Shown here: one piece after another, positions 45,151-55,655 of the stretch | How positions within the stretch are numbered: position 1 is the first letter of the stretch | How the letters are laid out: the number at the start of each line of letters is the position of its first letter | DNA from: JACKBC01 sp041391125 | GTDB taxonomy: Bacteria > Chloroflexota > Anaerolineae > Caldilineales > Caldilineaceae | NCBI GenBank assembly: GCA_041391125.1 | Contig: JAWKON010000019.1 | Location: forward strand, 62,001 to 126,000 | DNA length: 64,000 bases | Direction: 5' to 3' | Translations under genes and position numbers: made by a program | Notes under the pieces: model-generated | What the model saw: only the letters and a program-made list of their open reading frames with translations | What the model was told of the DNA's origin: nothing | The model's database searches: none

Positions 45151-45436
45151 ATGAATCAACCGCAAACCATCACCCTGAAGATTAATCACCCTCTTGGGCT
45201 ACACCTGCGCAAAAGCCGGGACGTGGTGCAGGTTGCCAATCAATACCAGGCGTTGATCACCATTCAGAATCTCACACGCTCCACCCCCTGTCGACGCCAA
45301 AAGCATTATCCAGCTTGTGCAGCTCCAGGCGCGCCAGGGCCACGAACTGCATCTACAGGCCACCGGCCCCGATGCCAGCGAGGCGCTGCAAGCCCTGGCC
45401 GTTCAATTCGACGACGTTACGTCCGCCGCCGTCTAA
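45151..45436 (+). CDS. ptsH: HPr phosphocarrier protein, one frameshift in a C5 run
   Basis: From ATG 45151 the sequence reads INHPLGLHLRKSRDVVQVAN, with active-site His18 and the following Arg20, the HPr His-x-Arg signature. Dropping one C from the run 45284-45288 joins it to PVDAKSIIQLVQLQARQGHE and on to TAA 45434-45436, a typical HPr end (regulatory-serine-like position in AKSII). Restored length is about 94 residues. The homopolymer site makes a sequencing or slippage error plausible. It would accept phosphate from enzyme I (45790) and pass it to DhaM. Confidence 0.8.
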
Positions 45437-45476
45437 CAACTATAGCTACACAAATCTCCTCTTTTGCCCCGCGCAT

Positions 45477-45513
45477 CAGCGGCGGCATTTCGAATATCGA
45501 AATGCCGCCGCTG
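45477..45513. repeat. Perfect 17-bp hairpin
   Basis: Arms 45477-45493 (CAGCGGCGGCATTTCGA) and 45497-45513 with a 3-base loop. No T-run follows, so it is more likely a stability or processing hairpin than a terminator, which may lower EI relative to HPr. Confidence 0.8.
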
Positions 45514-45609
45514 CGGGAAAAATCCTCCTCCACGCCGTGGAGAGAGGATTTAGAAGGGGAATGCGCATCAAGCTAAGCCATTTGGGCCATCCAACAAAAG
45601 AGCGAACGG

Positions 45610-45713
45610 CGGTTGAGTAGGCTGCGGCAGTATGCAGCCGTATCGAAACCAGAGTGAGCTGGTGTGACCCGTTTGGTCTCGATACGGGGCAAACGGCCGC
45701 CCCTACTCGACCG
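45610..45713. repeat. 105-110-bp palindromic element, copy 2
   Basis: Outer arms CGGTTGAGTAGG / CCTACTCGACCG, inner arms CCGTATCGAAACC / GGTCTCGATACGG. It aligns along its length with the reverse complement of 33636-33744. Confidence 0.85.
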
Positions 45714-45789
45714 GCACTAGCCTGTACCCTTAGCTTGATGCGCATGGTAGGATTTAGGAGGGGAGCGGCCTTTCGGCTAAAATCCAATT

Positions 45790-47559
45790 ATGTCCGCAAT
45801 CTATCACGGCCTGCCGGGGTCGCCCGGCATCGGCATTGGCAACGCGTTTATATATCAGCCCAGGCCCGCTCTGTTAGAGATGGGCCATGTACCCACGCGT
45901 CTGGCGCCGGCTGAAGAATGGCAGCGCTTTCTGGAAGCCCATGCCCGCGTCGACGCCAATCTGGAGCGGCTGATCCACGACACCGATGTGCTGGTGGCCG
46001 ACATACTGGCCAGCCACCGCACGATTCTGCACGACGCCACCGTGATGAACGGCATTGAAGCCGCCATCATGCAAAATCAAGCCAGCGCCATCGACGCCAC
46101 CCAAATGGTGCTCAACGAAATTGCCGACACCTTCCGCAGCATGGATGATGACTATTTTGCCGGCCGCGCCGCCGATGTGCTCGATATTGGCAACCGGCTT
46201 TTGGGCCAACTGGGCGCCCAAAAATCCTTTTCCATGCTGATCAATCTGCCGCCCCAATCCATTTTGGTGGCCGAAGACTTGACGCTTTCCGATATTATCG
46301 AATTACCCACCCGCCAGGTGTATGGCATTGCGCTGGCCCACAGCGCACCCACGGCCCACGCCGCCATTCTGGCCCGCTCGCGTGAAATCCCGCTGGTCTG
46401 TGCCGTGGGCGATGCGCTCTTTGAACTGAAAACCGGCCAGCCCGTCATCGTCGACGGCAACCTGGGCCAACTGCTGGCTTCGCCCACCGAGCGGCAGTTG
46501 CGTCACTATTCCAATTCGCACACCTATTTGCTGCAGCAGCGTAAATTGGCCAACACGCTGGCGCATCAGCCCGCCGTCACGCTGGATGGCCAAACCATCC
46601 CCGTTTGCGCCAACGTGAACAACCGAGACAATGCGGTGCAGGCCGCGCAAGGCGGCGCCGACGGCATTGGCTTGCTGCGCACTGAGTTTATTTTTATCAA
46701 CCACGAAACCATCCCCGACGTGGCGGCGCACGCCGAACTGCTGCGCGACATCTATGGCCTCATGCAGACGCAGCCGGCTGAAAATGACGCGGCTTCCTCC
46801 GAATCCATTGTCAAACCGCTCACCTTCCGCGCCCTTGACCTGGGTGGCGACAAGCCTGCGCGTTTTATCCCCACCCCCATGGAGCTGAATCCATCGCTGG
46901 GGCTGCGCGGCATTCGGCTGCTGCTCAAGCGGCCCGAACTGTTGCGCAACCACATTACAGCGCTGCTGCAAATGGCGGCAGCGTGGCGCCGCCCGTTGCG
47001 CTTTATGTTGCCCATGATTAGCACGGTTGAAGAAGTGCTGGACGTGCAGGCGCACATTGACGAAATCATCCCCGCCGTGGCCGCCGCACAGGACATAGAG
47101 CCAACGGAACTGGCCCAATTGCTCCCCATCGGCGTGCTGGTGGAGACGCCCGCCGCCGCCCTTATGATTGAACAGATGGCCACGCTGGTCGACTTTTTGA
47201 GCATTGGCGTCAACGATCTGGCCCAATATATTCTGGCCGTGGATCGCACCAATGCGGCGGTGGCCGCTATGGCTGACCCGCTGCACCCGGCCATGATCAA
47301 AATTATGAGCCACGTTGGCCGCGCCGGGCGGCAAGCGGGCATTCCGGTCTCGATTTGTGGGGAAATCGCCAGCGACTCCACCGCCATTCCGCTGCTGCTG
47401 GGGCTGGGCATGGGTGAGTTGAGTGTGACGCCGGCGGCGGTGGCGCTGGTCAAGCAGGCGGTGCGCCAGTGCGACCTGCTCAGTTGTCGGCAGCTTGCCG
47501 AGCAGGCTTTGAAATGTCAAAACAGCCGCCAGGTGCGTGAACTGCTCATGGCTTTATGA
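45790..47559 (+). CDS. ptsI: PTS enzyme I (phosphoenolpyruvate-protein phosphotransferase)
   Basis: 589 residues. N-terminal HPr-binding domain (about 30-140), phosphohistidine domain with His190 in SAPTAHAAILAR (family GGxTSHxAI), and the PEP-binding TIM barrel: GADGIGLLRTEFIFI, LDLGGDKPARF, VETPAAALMIEQM, IGVNDLAQYILAVDRTN and the active-site Cys in VSICGEIASD. It starts the phosphorelay EI-HPr-DhaM-DhaL. No sugar EII permease is in the window. The stop overlaps the next gene by 4 bases. Confidence 0.95.
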   Translation: MSAIYHGLPGSPGIGIGNAFIYQPRPALLEMGHVPTRLAPAEEWQRFLEAHARVDANLERLIHDTDVLVADILASHRTILHDATVMNGIEAAIMQNQASAIDATQMVLNEIADTFRSMDDDYFAGRAADVLDIGNRLLGQLGAQKSFSMLINLPPQSILVAEDLTLSDIIELPTRQVYGIALAHSAPTAHAAILARSREIPLVCAVGDALFELKTGQPVIVDGNLGQLLASPTERQLRHYSNSHTYLLQQRKLANTLAHQPAVTLDGQTIPVCANVNNRDNAVQAAQGGADGIGLLRTEFIFINHETIPDVAAHAELLRDIYGLMQTQPAENDAASSESIVKPLTFRALDLGGDKPARFIPTPMELNPSLGLRGIRLLLKRPELLRNHITALLQMAAAWRRPLRFMLPMISTVEEVLDVQAHIDEIIPAVAAAQDIEPTELAQLLPIGVLVETPAAALMIEQMATLVDFLSIGVNDLAQYILAVDRTNAAVAAMADPLHPAMIKIMSHVGRAGRQAGIPVSICGEIASDSTAIPLLLGLGMGELSVTPAAVALVKQAVRQCDLLSCRQLAEQALKCQNSRQVRELLMAL

Positions 47560-48647
47560 ACTTATTAATCATCGGCGCTGGCGCCATCGGCTGCCTGGTG
47601 GGCGGCATGGTGGCGCTTCAGCATGACGCAAAAAATGTGCGCGTGACGCTGGTGGGTCGCCCGGCGGTGGAAGAGGCCGTGCGCCAGCGCCCCGGTCTGC
47701 TTTTGGCTTCGCACAAAGGTGAGCAGCAGGTCAAAAATGTGCAGATTTTCAGCACGACTGCCCAGGCCTTTGCGCATTCTCCCCACCCCTTTGATGCCGC
47801 CATTCTCACCGTCAAAAGTTACGATACCGAAGCCGCTATCAACCAACTCATGCAGGCCGCGCACAAGCATCGCCAGCCGCTGCCCGTTGTGGTCAGCCTG
47901 CAAAACGGTGTGGGCAACGAGCAGGTCATCGCCAAAATGCTCAGCCCTGCCCACGTGATTGCCGGCATTATTGCCACGCCGGTGGATGTGCAAGCGCCGG
48001 GGCGCCTTTTTATTGAAAAAGAACGCTACGACTTAGGGCTGAGCCGTTGGCATCCAGCGGTTCCCCAAACGCGGTTTGACGCGCTGCAAAGCGTTTTGCA
48101 GCGCGCCGGTTTTTCCGCCGTGGCCTACGCCAACCCCCATGCGCTCAAATGGACCCGCCTGCTCATGACCATGTTGGGCAACGCCACTTGCGCCATTTTG
48201 GGGCTGGCGGCCCAACAGATTTTCGCCGACCCGGCGCTGGCCAATTTGGAAGTCGAAGCGTGGCGTGAAGCCTGGTGCGTCATGCGCGCCGCCAAAATAA
48301 AGCCGGTCAATATTGGCAGCCACGCCTCGGCCATGCTGGCGCCGGTGGTGCGCTTTGGCCCCAATGTGCTGGCGCGCCAACTGCTGGGCGATCAGGCGCG
48401 CAGCATTCGCGGCGGCAAGATGCCGGGGCTATGGCAAGATTTATTACAGGAGAAACGGCACAGCGAAGTGGCGTGGCTCAACGGGGCAGTGGTGGTGCGC
48501 GGTAAGCAACTGGGGGTGCGCACGCCGATCAACGCGCTTTTTACCGACGTGCTGCTAGATCTGGTGCGGCGTAACGAACATTGGCCGCTGTGGCAAAATG
48601 GGGCCATGCGTCTGCTGGCTGCCGCCGAGGAATACCGCGATATGTAA
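47556..48647 (+). CDS. Ketopantoate reductase family (ApbA/PanE-like) oxidoreductase
   Basis: 363 residues, ATGA overlap with ptsI. N-terminal Rossmann fold begins MNLLIIGAGAIGCLVGGMVA (NADP site GxGxxG), with VVSLQNGVGNEQVI and a catalytic Lys in HALKWTRLLMTMLGNA. The C-terminal helical domain is longer than in PanE (usually about 300 residues). Panthothenate synthesis is one possibility. Coupling to a PTS gene is unusual for panE, so a related 2-oxoacid or dehydrogenase role is also possible. Confidence 0.85.
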   Translation: MNLLIIGAGAIGCLVGGMVALQHDAKNVRVTLVGRPAVEEAVRQRPGLLLASHKGEQQVKNVQIFSTTAQAFAHSPHPFDAAILTVKSYDTEAAINQLMQAAHKHRQPLPVVVSLQNGVGNEQVIAKMLSPAHVIAGIIATPVDVQAPGRLFIEKERYDLGLSRWHPAVPQTRFDALQSVLQRAGFSAVAYANPHALKWTRLLMTMLGNATCAILGLAAQQIFADPALANLEVEAWREAWCVMRAAKIKPVNIGSHASAMLAPVVRFGPNVLARQLLGDQARSIRGGKMPGLWQDLLQEKRHSEVAWLNGAVVVRGKQLGVRTPINALFTDVLLDLVRRNEHWPLWQNGAMRLLAAAEEYRDM

Positions 48648-49634
48648 TTAACCCAATCCCGGCCCGACGGCAAAAATAAGGATCAGGGCCAACAGCGTAA
48701 ACAGGGCAAACTCCAACAGGATGCGACCGGTTAGCCGGTGTTGCAGACCCTGCTGCGCTATGCCTACCATGAGATAGAAGACCACCAGCAGCAGCAGCCC
48801 CCCCGTCAGCGCCGGCACCGGCCAATAGTTGAGCGCCCAAGTGGCCTGGCCCAACACCAGCCCCACAATCGCGCCATAGGTAAAGACCATGTCGGCGCGG
48901 CGCGTCGAGTTGCGCAAAATCTCAATAGCGAGCAGAGTGGCGGTGATAGCGATGACGGTGGCCGAAAGCAGGCTGCGCGTGCGGCTCTGATAGATGAACA
49001 CGAAGAGCAGCAGCGCCGAGCCATAGGCCATGACGTTGAGCACAAAGCGGGCGCGCCGAAAGCCAAACTGTCCCCACTCGACGGGGGCGTAGAGGCAGAA
49101 AAGCGCCAGCGCAATCAGCGCCCCGCTGGCGAGCAGCCCAAGCACCTGGATGGAAGCGGTGGGCGCCAGCGGCAGCAGATAGATGGCGATGATGGTCAGC
49201 GCCATGGGCAGCGCCCAAAAGGCCCACGTGCGCCGCCGCGATTCAGTGCGCTTGTGCAGCGCCGGATGGACGCCAATGACGCTTTGGGTGCTGGCCGCGC
49301 TCAGGCAGGCCATAAAGATGGCCGCAATCACCCGGTCTGTAATCGAGAACGAAACGGGCGAACCGAGCACCAGCAAACCGAGCGTCAAAATATTGGGCGA
49401 ACTAAAAATCAGGCTAATCCCCAAGCCAAAGACCATTAGCCAGGTGACCACGCTGATGCGATCCCGATAATCGACGGGGCGCTCTTTTTCCGCCTGTTGC
49501 TCAATTGTATGTACAATGCTGTCGGTGGCAGGTCGTTTCGGCGGCGGCCGTTTGGGCGTCTGCCGATTGCCCCACCGCCCGCGTACCAGATCAGTCCAGC
49601 TTGCCAATGGGTTGCTCCCTGGGGGAATGAACAC
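48648..49634 (-). CDS. Polytopic membrane protein, unrecognised (DUF5656-like)
   Basis: 328 residues from GTG 49634. A basic, Pro-rich cytoplasmic N-terminus (PKRPPPKRPATDS) precedes about nine to ten hydrophobic helices, with a cytoplasmic loop HPALHKRTESRRR near the middle. The stop sits immediately after the convergent ApbA/PanE-like stop. It resembles small integral membrane proteins that recur in Chloroflexota, but I cannot assign a function. Confidence 0.7.
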   Translation of the reverse strand: MFIPPGSNPLASWTDLVRGRWGNRQTPKRPPPKRPATDSIVHTIEQQAEKERPVDYRDRISVVTWLMVFGLGISLIFSSPNILTLGLLVLGSPVSFSITDRVIAAIFMACLSAASTQSVIGVHPALHKRTESRRRTWAFWALPMALTIIAIYLLPLAPTASIQVLGLLASGALIALALFCLYAPVEWGQFGFRRARFVLNVMAYGSALLLFVFIYQSRTRSLLSATVIAITATLLAIEILRNSTRRADMVFTYGAIVGLVLGQATWALNYWPVPALTGGLLLLVVFYLMVGIAQQGLQHRLTGRILLEFALFTLLALILIFAVGPGLG

Positions 49635-49693
49635 GGTTAAGATTTTACGCTACCTTGTCGCCGGTTTTTATGACCAGGTGACACGGTGACCGG

Positions 49694-49772
49694 GTGACAA
49701 GGTGACCGGGTGACATGGCGCCCCTCGCCGCGACGTGAGGTGCTCGGCGATGTCATCCGGTCACCTTGTCAT
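49694..49772. repeat. GGTGAC-word palindrome
   Basis: 22-bp arms at 49694-49715 and 49751-49772 pair at 20 of 22. Both arms are flanked by more GGTGAC/CTTGTCAT words (49675-49785). Confidence 0.85.
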
Positions 49773-50942
49773 CTTGTCATCTTGTCTTATTCATTGTACG
49801 GTGCAAAGAAAGACATTGTCAAACTATGCCAGAACATCGCTTTCTGCCCTTTGATATTACAGTGCGCGACGCCATTGCGCATGGCCCGTCGGCGCTCTAT
49901 CCGGTCACGGCGGCCTATCGCGCGCGCACGGCGGAGGGGACGCTGGCGCAGGATATTCATGCGCCCTTTTGGCAGGCTGCCGTAACGCAGCTTGCCGACC
50001 CCACGCAGCGCCCCGGCAGCCAGCGCCTGATCGAAATGGGGCAGCGGCTCTTTGATGACTTGATGCAGGGCGCCATCCGCGACCTGTGGATCAGCGCCCG
50101 CGGCGATCTGGACACGGGCGCGGCCGCGGGCATTCGTTTGCGGTTGGCGCTGCTGCCGCCCGCCGTGGCCTGTTTGCCCTGGGAAGCGCTCTATGACCGC
50201 GACCGCAATCAGCCCTTTGCCGCCAGCGGCCAGACGCCGCTGGTGCGCGTGGAAAATCTGTTTCGCCACGTGGGCGCCTCCCGCCCGTTGCGCACCACGC
50301 CGCCCATCAAAATTTTGGCCATCGCTCCCACCGATCCGACCGGACAAATTGACGCCGCGCGGGAGCTGGAGGAGATCAAACGCATTGTGGCCGCCGTCGG
50401 TTCCCAGCACTTTCAGGTGGTCTGCCAGGCTGGGCAGTTTGATATTGTGGAGCTGCGCCGCGCTATTGAGGCCGAACAGCCCGACATCCTACACCTGATC
50501 GGCCACGGCCAGCCTGAAGGCATTCTGCTCTGGAAGCAGGGCCAGCCCGCTTGGGCGCCCGCCAGTTCGCTGCGCGTGATTCTGCAGCGGGCCACCTCGG
50601 TCAAACTGGTGGTGCTCAACGTTTGTCTGGCCGGCCGCGTTTCGGATCGTACGCCTTTTAGCACGGTGGGGCCGCAGCTTTTGCAGACGGGCGTGCCGGC
50701 CGTGATCGCCATGCAGTTTGAAGTGTTGGAGCAGAGCGCCACCGATTTTGCCCGCTATTTGTATGAAGAACTCATCGCTGGCCCCACGCCCGGTGCGATT
50801 GACGCAGCCGTCGCTTATGCGCGCAGCAATCTCTATGCGCTGGAGCCGGACAGCTTTGGCTTTGGCGCGCCGGTGCTCTGGCTCAATGCGGAGGAGGGGG
50901 TGATTTTTGAGATGGCAGGGGAAAGAGCAGGGGGGAAAGGGG

Positions 50943-51015
50943 GAAAGGGGGCAGGGGAGCAGGGGAGATCGGCTTCCTGCTGCCCCCCTTCTCATTTTCT
51001 CCCCTGCCCCCTTTC
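50943..51015. repeat. G-rich palindromic word repeat
   Basis: 17-bp perfect arms (GAAAGGGGGCAGGGGAG at 50943-50959; complement at 50999-51015) inside a GGGGAAAG/GCAGGGGA word tract. Located exactly where the CHAT coding region should end and 5 bases before the uxaC stop. Confidence 0.85.
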
Positions 51016-51019
51016 GTTT

Positions 51020-52439
<1,420 letters not shown>

Positions 52440-52956
52440 AAATAGCTCCTAAGTTGATTGGCGATTGATTAGAACTTGCGCAATATTATATACTTTGACC
52501 GACAGAAATAAAAGGGTAATTATGGTCTGTCTGGTCGAGCGTCTACCAAACGTTGTCGAAACAAATGCGCATCGTCAACCTGAACACTTCCCAAATTCTG
52601 CCGCTTTGCGTATAATCAATACAACCATTTTTGCACTTCCGTGGCCGGTTTTGACAGAGCAACTGTGCCGGTCTGGCCGTCCGGTACGCATCGGGCTGCC
52701 CATCCTGCATTCATCACGGTTAGCCACATTCTCTAGCAAAACAGGCGACTGAATTTCTGGTCACTGCCACCCACAACGCTCTACTCCTGCCTCGTTGATG
52801 CACCCGCCATACGCAGCGGCACATGGAACATCGGGATGCCTCGTATCATCAAACCCGCCCGGCACACCAGACCTGCACCGCCGTAAAACAAACTGCTGGA
52901 TTACACGATGAAAACTCGGTATATTGTACCAACCGCACTATTTTGGGAGCAATTAT
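52440..52956. other. Intergenic region, nothing recognised
   Basis: 517 bases. A weak frame (52465-52752) has no family features or ribosome-binding site. Upstream of uxaC the sequence is AT-rich (TTGCGCAATATTATATACTTTG, about 52475-52496), consistent with its promoter. No repeat of the palindromic classes is seen here. Confidence 0.5.
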
Positions 52957-53682
52957 ATGATTTTTAAAACAGGAATAAGCGCGGCGCAATGGGCGCTGCT
53001 CAGCTATTTTTGTCGCTGCTGCTGCTGGCCTAGGTTGCGTAGGCGTCGATGGACGACCGCCAAGCGCGCCGCCGACCTTTGGTGCAAATACGGCGACCGA
53101 TAGTGCATCGACCGCCACGGATGCACCCGCCGATGCGCAGGCGAGGCCACGGTCGCCGAGCCGGAAAGCGCCCAAAGCGCTGAACCCGACCCCAGCGGCG
53201 TGGAGCTGGCCGAAGAGGTGCGCGGAAGCCGGTTTCTATCTGTTCAGGCCCATTGTCGGCTCCACCGTGGACGTGCAGGGCGGAAACGGTGGAAACGCGC
53301 GGGCCGGGACGCTGCCCAATGGCTTCAAGCCGCTGGAACTCTATTTCTGACCGGCGCCCGCATTACGGCCGAGAGCAGCCCGCTCAACACCATGCCGCTG
53401 CTGCAAACCGTCTTCCAGGTGATCATGGGCGACATCCTGATGGAGGGCGCCAAAATGGGGCCGCCCTTTGAAATCACCGTGCAGGATGCGCCGGGCATGG
53501 CCGCCGATTTTACAGCGCCGCCGCCCGTCGCCGGTCAACCGGATGTGGCCGGCCGCGTGCTGATGATTGTGGATGACAGCCACATCTTCATGATGATGGG
53601 GCTTGGCCCCATGGAAGAGTGGGACGCCAGCGGCTCCGCCCAATTCCAGCGCATTTTGGAGACGGTCCGCTTTTTGAACTAG
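52957..53682 (+). pseudogene. Lipoprotein of unknown function, several frameshifts
   Basis: Starts at ATG 52957 (MIFKTGISAAQWALL). After a shift in the T5 run near 53010 the frame reads LSLLLLA then LGCVGVDGRPPSAPPTFGAN, which looks like a lipobox and Thr/Ala/Asp-rich tether. Another shift near 53142 leads to AEPESAQSAEPDPSGVELAE, and at least one more before 53340 leads to the conserved-looking C-terminus, in frame to TAG 53682: TMPLLQTVFQVIMGDILMEG, GRVLMIVDDSHIFMMMGLGP and a final RFLN. I do not recognise the family; the Met-rich C-terminus is distinctive. Confidence 0.65.
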
Positions 53683-53701
53683 GCCGTTCCAAGAAAATTA
53701 T

Positions 53702-53768
53702 TATCCACGAAATTACACGAAGATTGGTCTTTTCTTCGTGCAACTTCGTGTCTCTTCGTGGATAATTT
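53702..53768. repeat. Palindromic word repeat (CACGAAG family)
   Basis: The left half has TTATCCACGAA and ACACGAAG, the right half CTTCGTG, CTTCGTGT and CTTCGTGGATAA. It folds as a long imperfect hairpin made of CACGAAG words, between the lipoprotein and hydrolase genes. Confidence 0.8.
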
Positions 53769-53810
53769 AGATTTGCGCGTGGCCTTAAATCCTGATATGC
53801 AACGCACACA

Positions 53811-54602
53811 ATGGCCCATCTCCACGACCCCAAAAATCAACCGCCATCCATGACGATGCTGAAGCGCCGTCGGCCGTTTTGGATGCGGCTGCTCACCATG
53901 TTTTCGGTGCTGCTGGCGGTCTGCGCCGGCCTTTTTGCCTATTGGGCGCTCAACGCCGCCCAACCCATGCAGCCGGCGCTCACGGCCCTCCAATCAACAG
54001 ACACTGTTGAGGTCACCACCGAACCGTGGCTGACTTTTCGCCCGCGCGGCCAAACCATTGCCCAGGGGCTCATCTTTTACCCCGGCGGACGCGTCGATCC
54101 GCGCGCCTATGCGCCGCTGGCGCACGATCTGGCCGCCACCGGCATCCTGGTGGTGATCCCCGCTATGCCGCTCAACTTAGCTGTGTTGGCCCCTAATCGT
54201 GCGCAGGAAATTATAGACGTTTATACAGATGTGGGTGTGTGGGCCGTGGGCGGCCACTCGCTGGGCGGCGTGGTGAGCGCGGCCTTTGCGGCCAGCCATC
54301 CAGGGGAGGTGCAACAGCTCATTCTGCTGGCCGCGTATCCCAACGAATCGCTGGCGGACCGCGCCGATTTGCGCGTGCTGTCGATCTACGGTGCGGTCGA
54401 CGGGCTGATTCCGCCGGACGAAATTGAAGCCAAGCGCGCGCTGCTGCCGCCGGACACGCTTTACGTGCGCATCGACGGCGGCAACCACGCCCATTTTGGC
54501 TGGTACGGCGATCAAGCTGGCGACAACCCAGCCGCCATTGATCGGGCCAGCCAGCAGGCGCAGACGGTGCAGGCGATCACCGAATTTTTGCGGGTCAATT
54601 GA
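53811..54602 (+). CDS. Membrane-anchored alpha/beta hydrolase
   Basis: 263 residues from ATG 53811; ATG 53850 (MTMLKRRRPFW) is an alternative. A basic N-terminus and one hydrophobic helix (MFSVLLAVCAGLFAYWAL) anchor it, with the catalytic domain probably outside. The fold is alpha/beta hydrolase (PF12695 type): GLIFYPGGRVDPRAYAPLA forms the oxyanion region, nucleophile Ser in GGHSLGGVVSA, Asp in IYGAVDGLIP, His in GGNHAHFGWYG. Substrate unknown. It is the only member of its transcript unless it co-transcribes with folB. Confidence 0.88.
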   Translation: MAHLHDPKNQPPSMTMLKRRRPFWMRLLTMFSVLLAVCAGLFAYWALNAAQPMQPALTALQSTDTVEVTTEPWLTFRPRGQTIAQGLIFYPGGRVDPRAYAPLAHDLAATGILVVIPAMPLNLAVLAPNRAQEIIDVYTDVGVWAVGGHSLGGVVSAAFAASHPGEVQQLILLAAYPNESLADRADLRVLSIYGAVDGLIPPDEIEAKRALLPPDTLYVRIDGGNHAHFGWYGDQAGDNPAAIDRASQQAQTVQAITEFLRVN

Positions 54603-54732
54603 ACAGTACTCCCCTACAATACCTCAAAGAACCGATCTGTTTTCGGCCTGAAACTGCCCACAACCCCGGATAGAAATGTTCCTCACTATCGAAACGAATA
54701 ATTGCTGCTATGATACGGTATTGGGGAACAGA

Positions 54733-55146
54733 ATGCAAGGGGATAAAATTTTGACCATATCAGATCAAGCACAACTGGACCGCATTTTTATCAAAGACCT
54801 GTTGGTGCGCGGCATCGTCGGCATCAACCCGGACGAGCGCGTCAACCGGCAGGACATTCTGATCAACGCCACGCTGTGGGCGGACACGCGCCAGGCTGGC
54901 GCGTCTGACGATGTGGCCGACACGGTCAACTATCGCACGGCGGCCAAGGCCATGATCGCCCACGTGGAGCAGAATGAGCCGGGGTTGGTAGAAAAGCTGG
55001 CCGCCGACCTGGCGCGCATCTGTTTGCAAACCGATGCACGCATCCACGCCGTGGAGCTAACGGTGGAAAAGCCGGGGGCGGTGCGCTTTGCGCGCTCGGT
55101 GGGGCTGACCATCTATCGCACCCGCGCAGAAGTGCTGGGCGCATGA
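54733..55146 (+). CDS. folB: Dihydroneopterin aldolase
   Basis: 137 residues from ATG 54733, with TTGGGG upstream; TTG 54751 with AAGGGG is an equally good start (131 residues). FolB motifs: DRIFIKDLLVRGIVGINPDE at the N-terminus, VNYRTAAKAMIAHVE (family tyrosine), LVEKLAADLARICL with the catalytic Glu, and LTVEKPGAVRFARSVGLTI containing the family KPxA. It converts dihydroneopterin to hydroxymethyl-dihydropterin. First gene of folB-folK-folE. Confidence 0.93.
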   Translation: MQGDKILTISDQAQLDRIFIKDLLVRGIVGINPDERVNRQDILINATLWADTRQAGASDDVADTVNYRTAAKAMIAHVEQNEPGLVEKLAADLARICLQTDARIHAVELTVEKPGAVRFARSVGLTIYRTRAEVLGA

Positions 55147-55655
55147 ATCAGGTTCTGATCGCGCTGGGCAGCAATATGGAGAAGGAGCAAAATGCGCCGG
55201 CAGCGCTGGCCTTGCTGCGGACGCAACCGGCCCTTGTGGTGCGCGCCGTGAGTCCGCTCTATGAGACGACGCCCATTGGCGCTGATGGCCAACCCAGCGC
55301 TCAGCCGCCGTTTCACAATGGCGCGGTGCTGGTGGAAACCGCGCTGACGCCGGATGAATTGCGCGACGTGCTGCGCCAAATTGAGGCGCAGCTTGGCCGC
55401 GTGCGCAACGCCGATAAATTTGCCGCCCGCCCCATTGATCTGGATATTGCCATGGTGCGGCAAATTACGGACGGGGCTGCGGAGATTGTGCAGGCCGACC
55501 GCGATATTTTGCGCTTTATCCATCTGTCGGCGCCGCTGGCCGATCTGGCGCCCGACTGGATCATGCCGCAGAACGGCGAAACGTTGCGGGCAATTGCTGA
55601 GCGCCACCGGCGTAAAAACCACTCTATTCCAAGAAAGGTAAGCGAAGAATTATGA
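55143..55655 (+). CDS. folK: HPPK, 2-amino-4-hydroxy-6-hydroxymethyldihydropteridine pyrophosphokinase
   Basis: 170 residues, ATGA overlap with folB. HPPK motifs: VLIALGSNMEKEQNA at the start, VSPLYETTPIG, PPFHNGAVLVET, and the signature FAARPIDLDIAM with Mg-binding aspartates. It transfers pyrophosphate from ATP to the pterin made by FolB. The next gene again overlaps by 4 bases. Confidence 0.95.
   Translation: MNQVLIALGSNMEKEQNAPAALALLRTQPALVVRAVSPLYETTPIGADGQPSAQPPFHNGAVLVETALTPDELRDVLRQIEAQLGRVRNADKFAARPIDLDIAMVRQITDGAAEIVQADRDILRFIHLSAPLADLAPDWIMPQNGETLRAIAERHRRKNHSIPRKVSEEL

Larger units (their letters stand above)
45437..45789. other. Intergenic region with hairpin and palindromic element
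   Basis: 353 bases between HPr and EI genes. Contains a perfect hairpin (45477-45513), a short CTCCACGCCGTGGAG palindrome (near 45529-45543) and the 104-bp element (45610-45713). No gene. Confidence 0.65.

Noticed and set aside
49675..49785. Word arrays resembling a CRISPR array
   Set aside because: The words are 6-8 bases with no spacers of uniform length, the two halves are complementary rather than all direct, and no cas gene is present.
52465..52752. Possible 95-residue protein upstream of the lipoprotein
   Set aside because: No Shine-Dalgarno, no family signal and it overlaps the likely uxaC promoter region.
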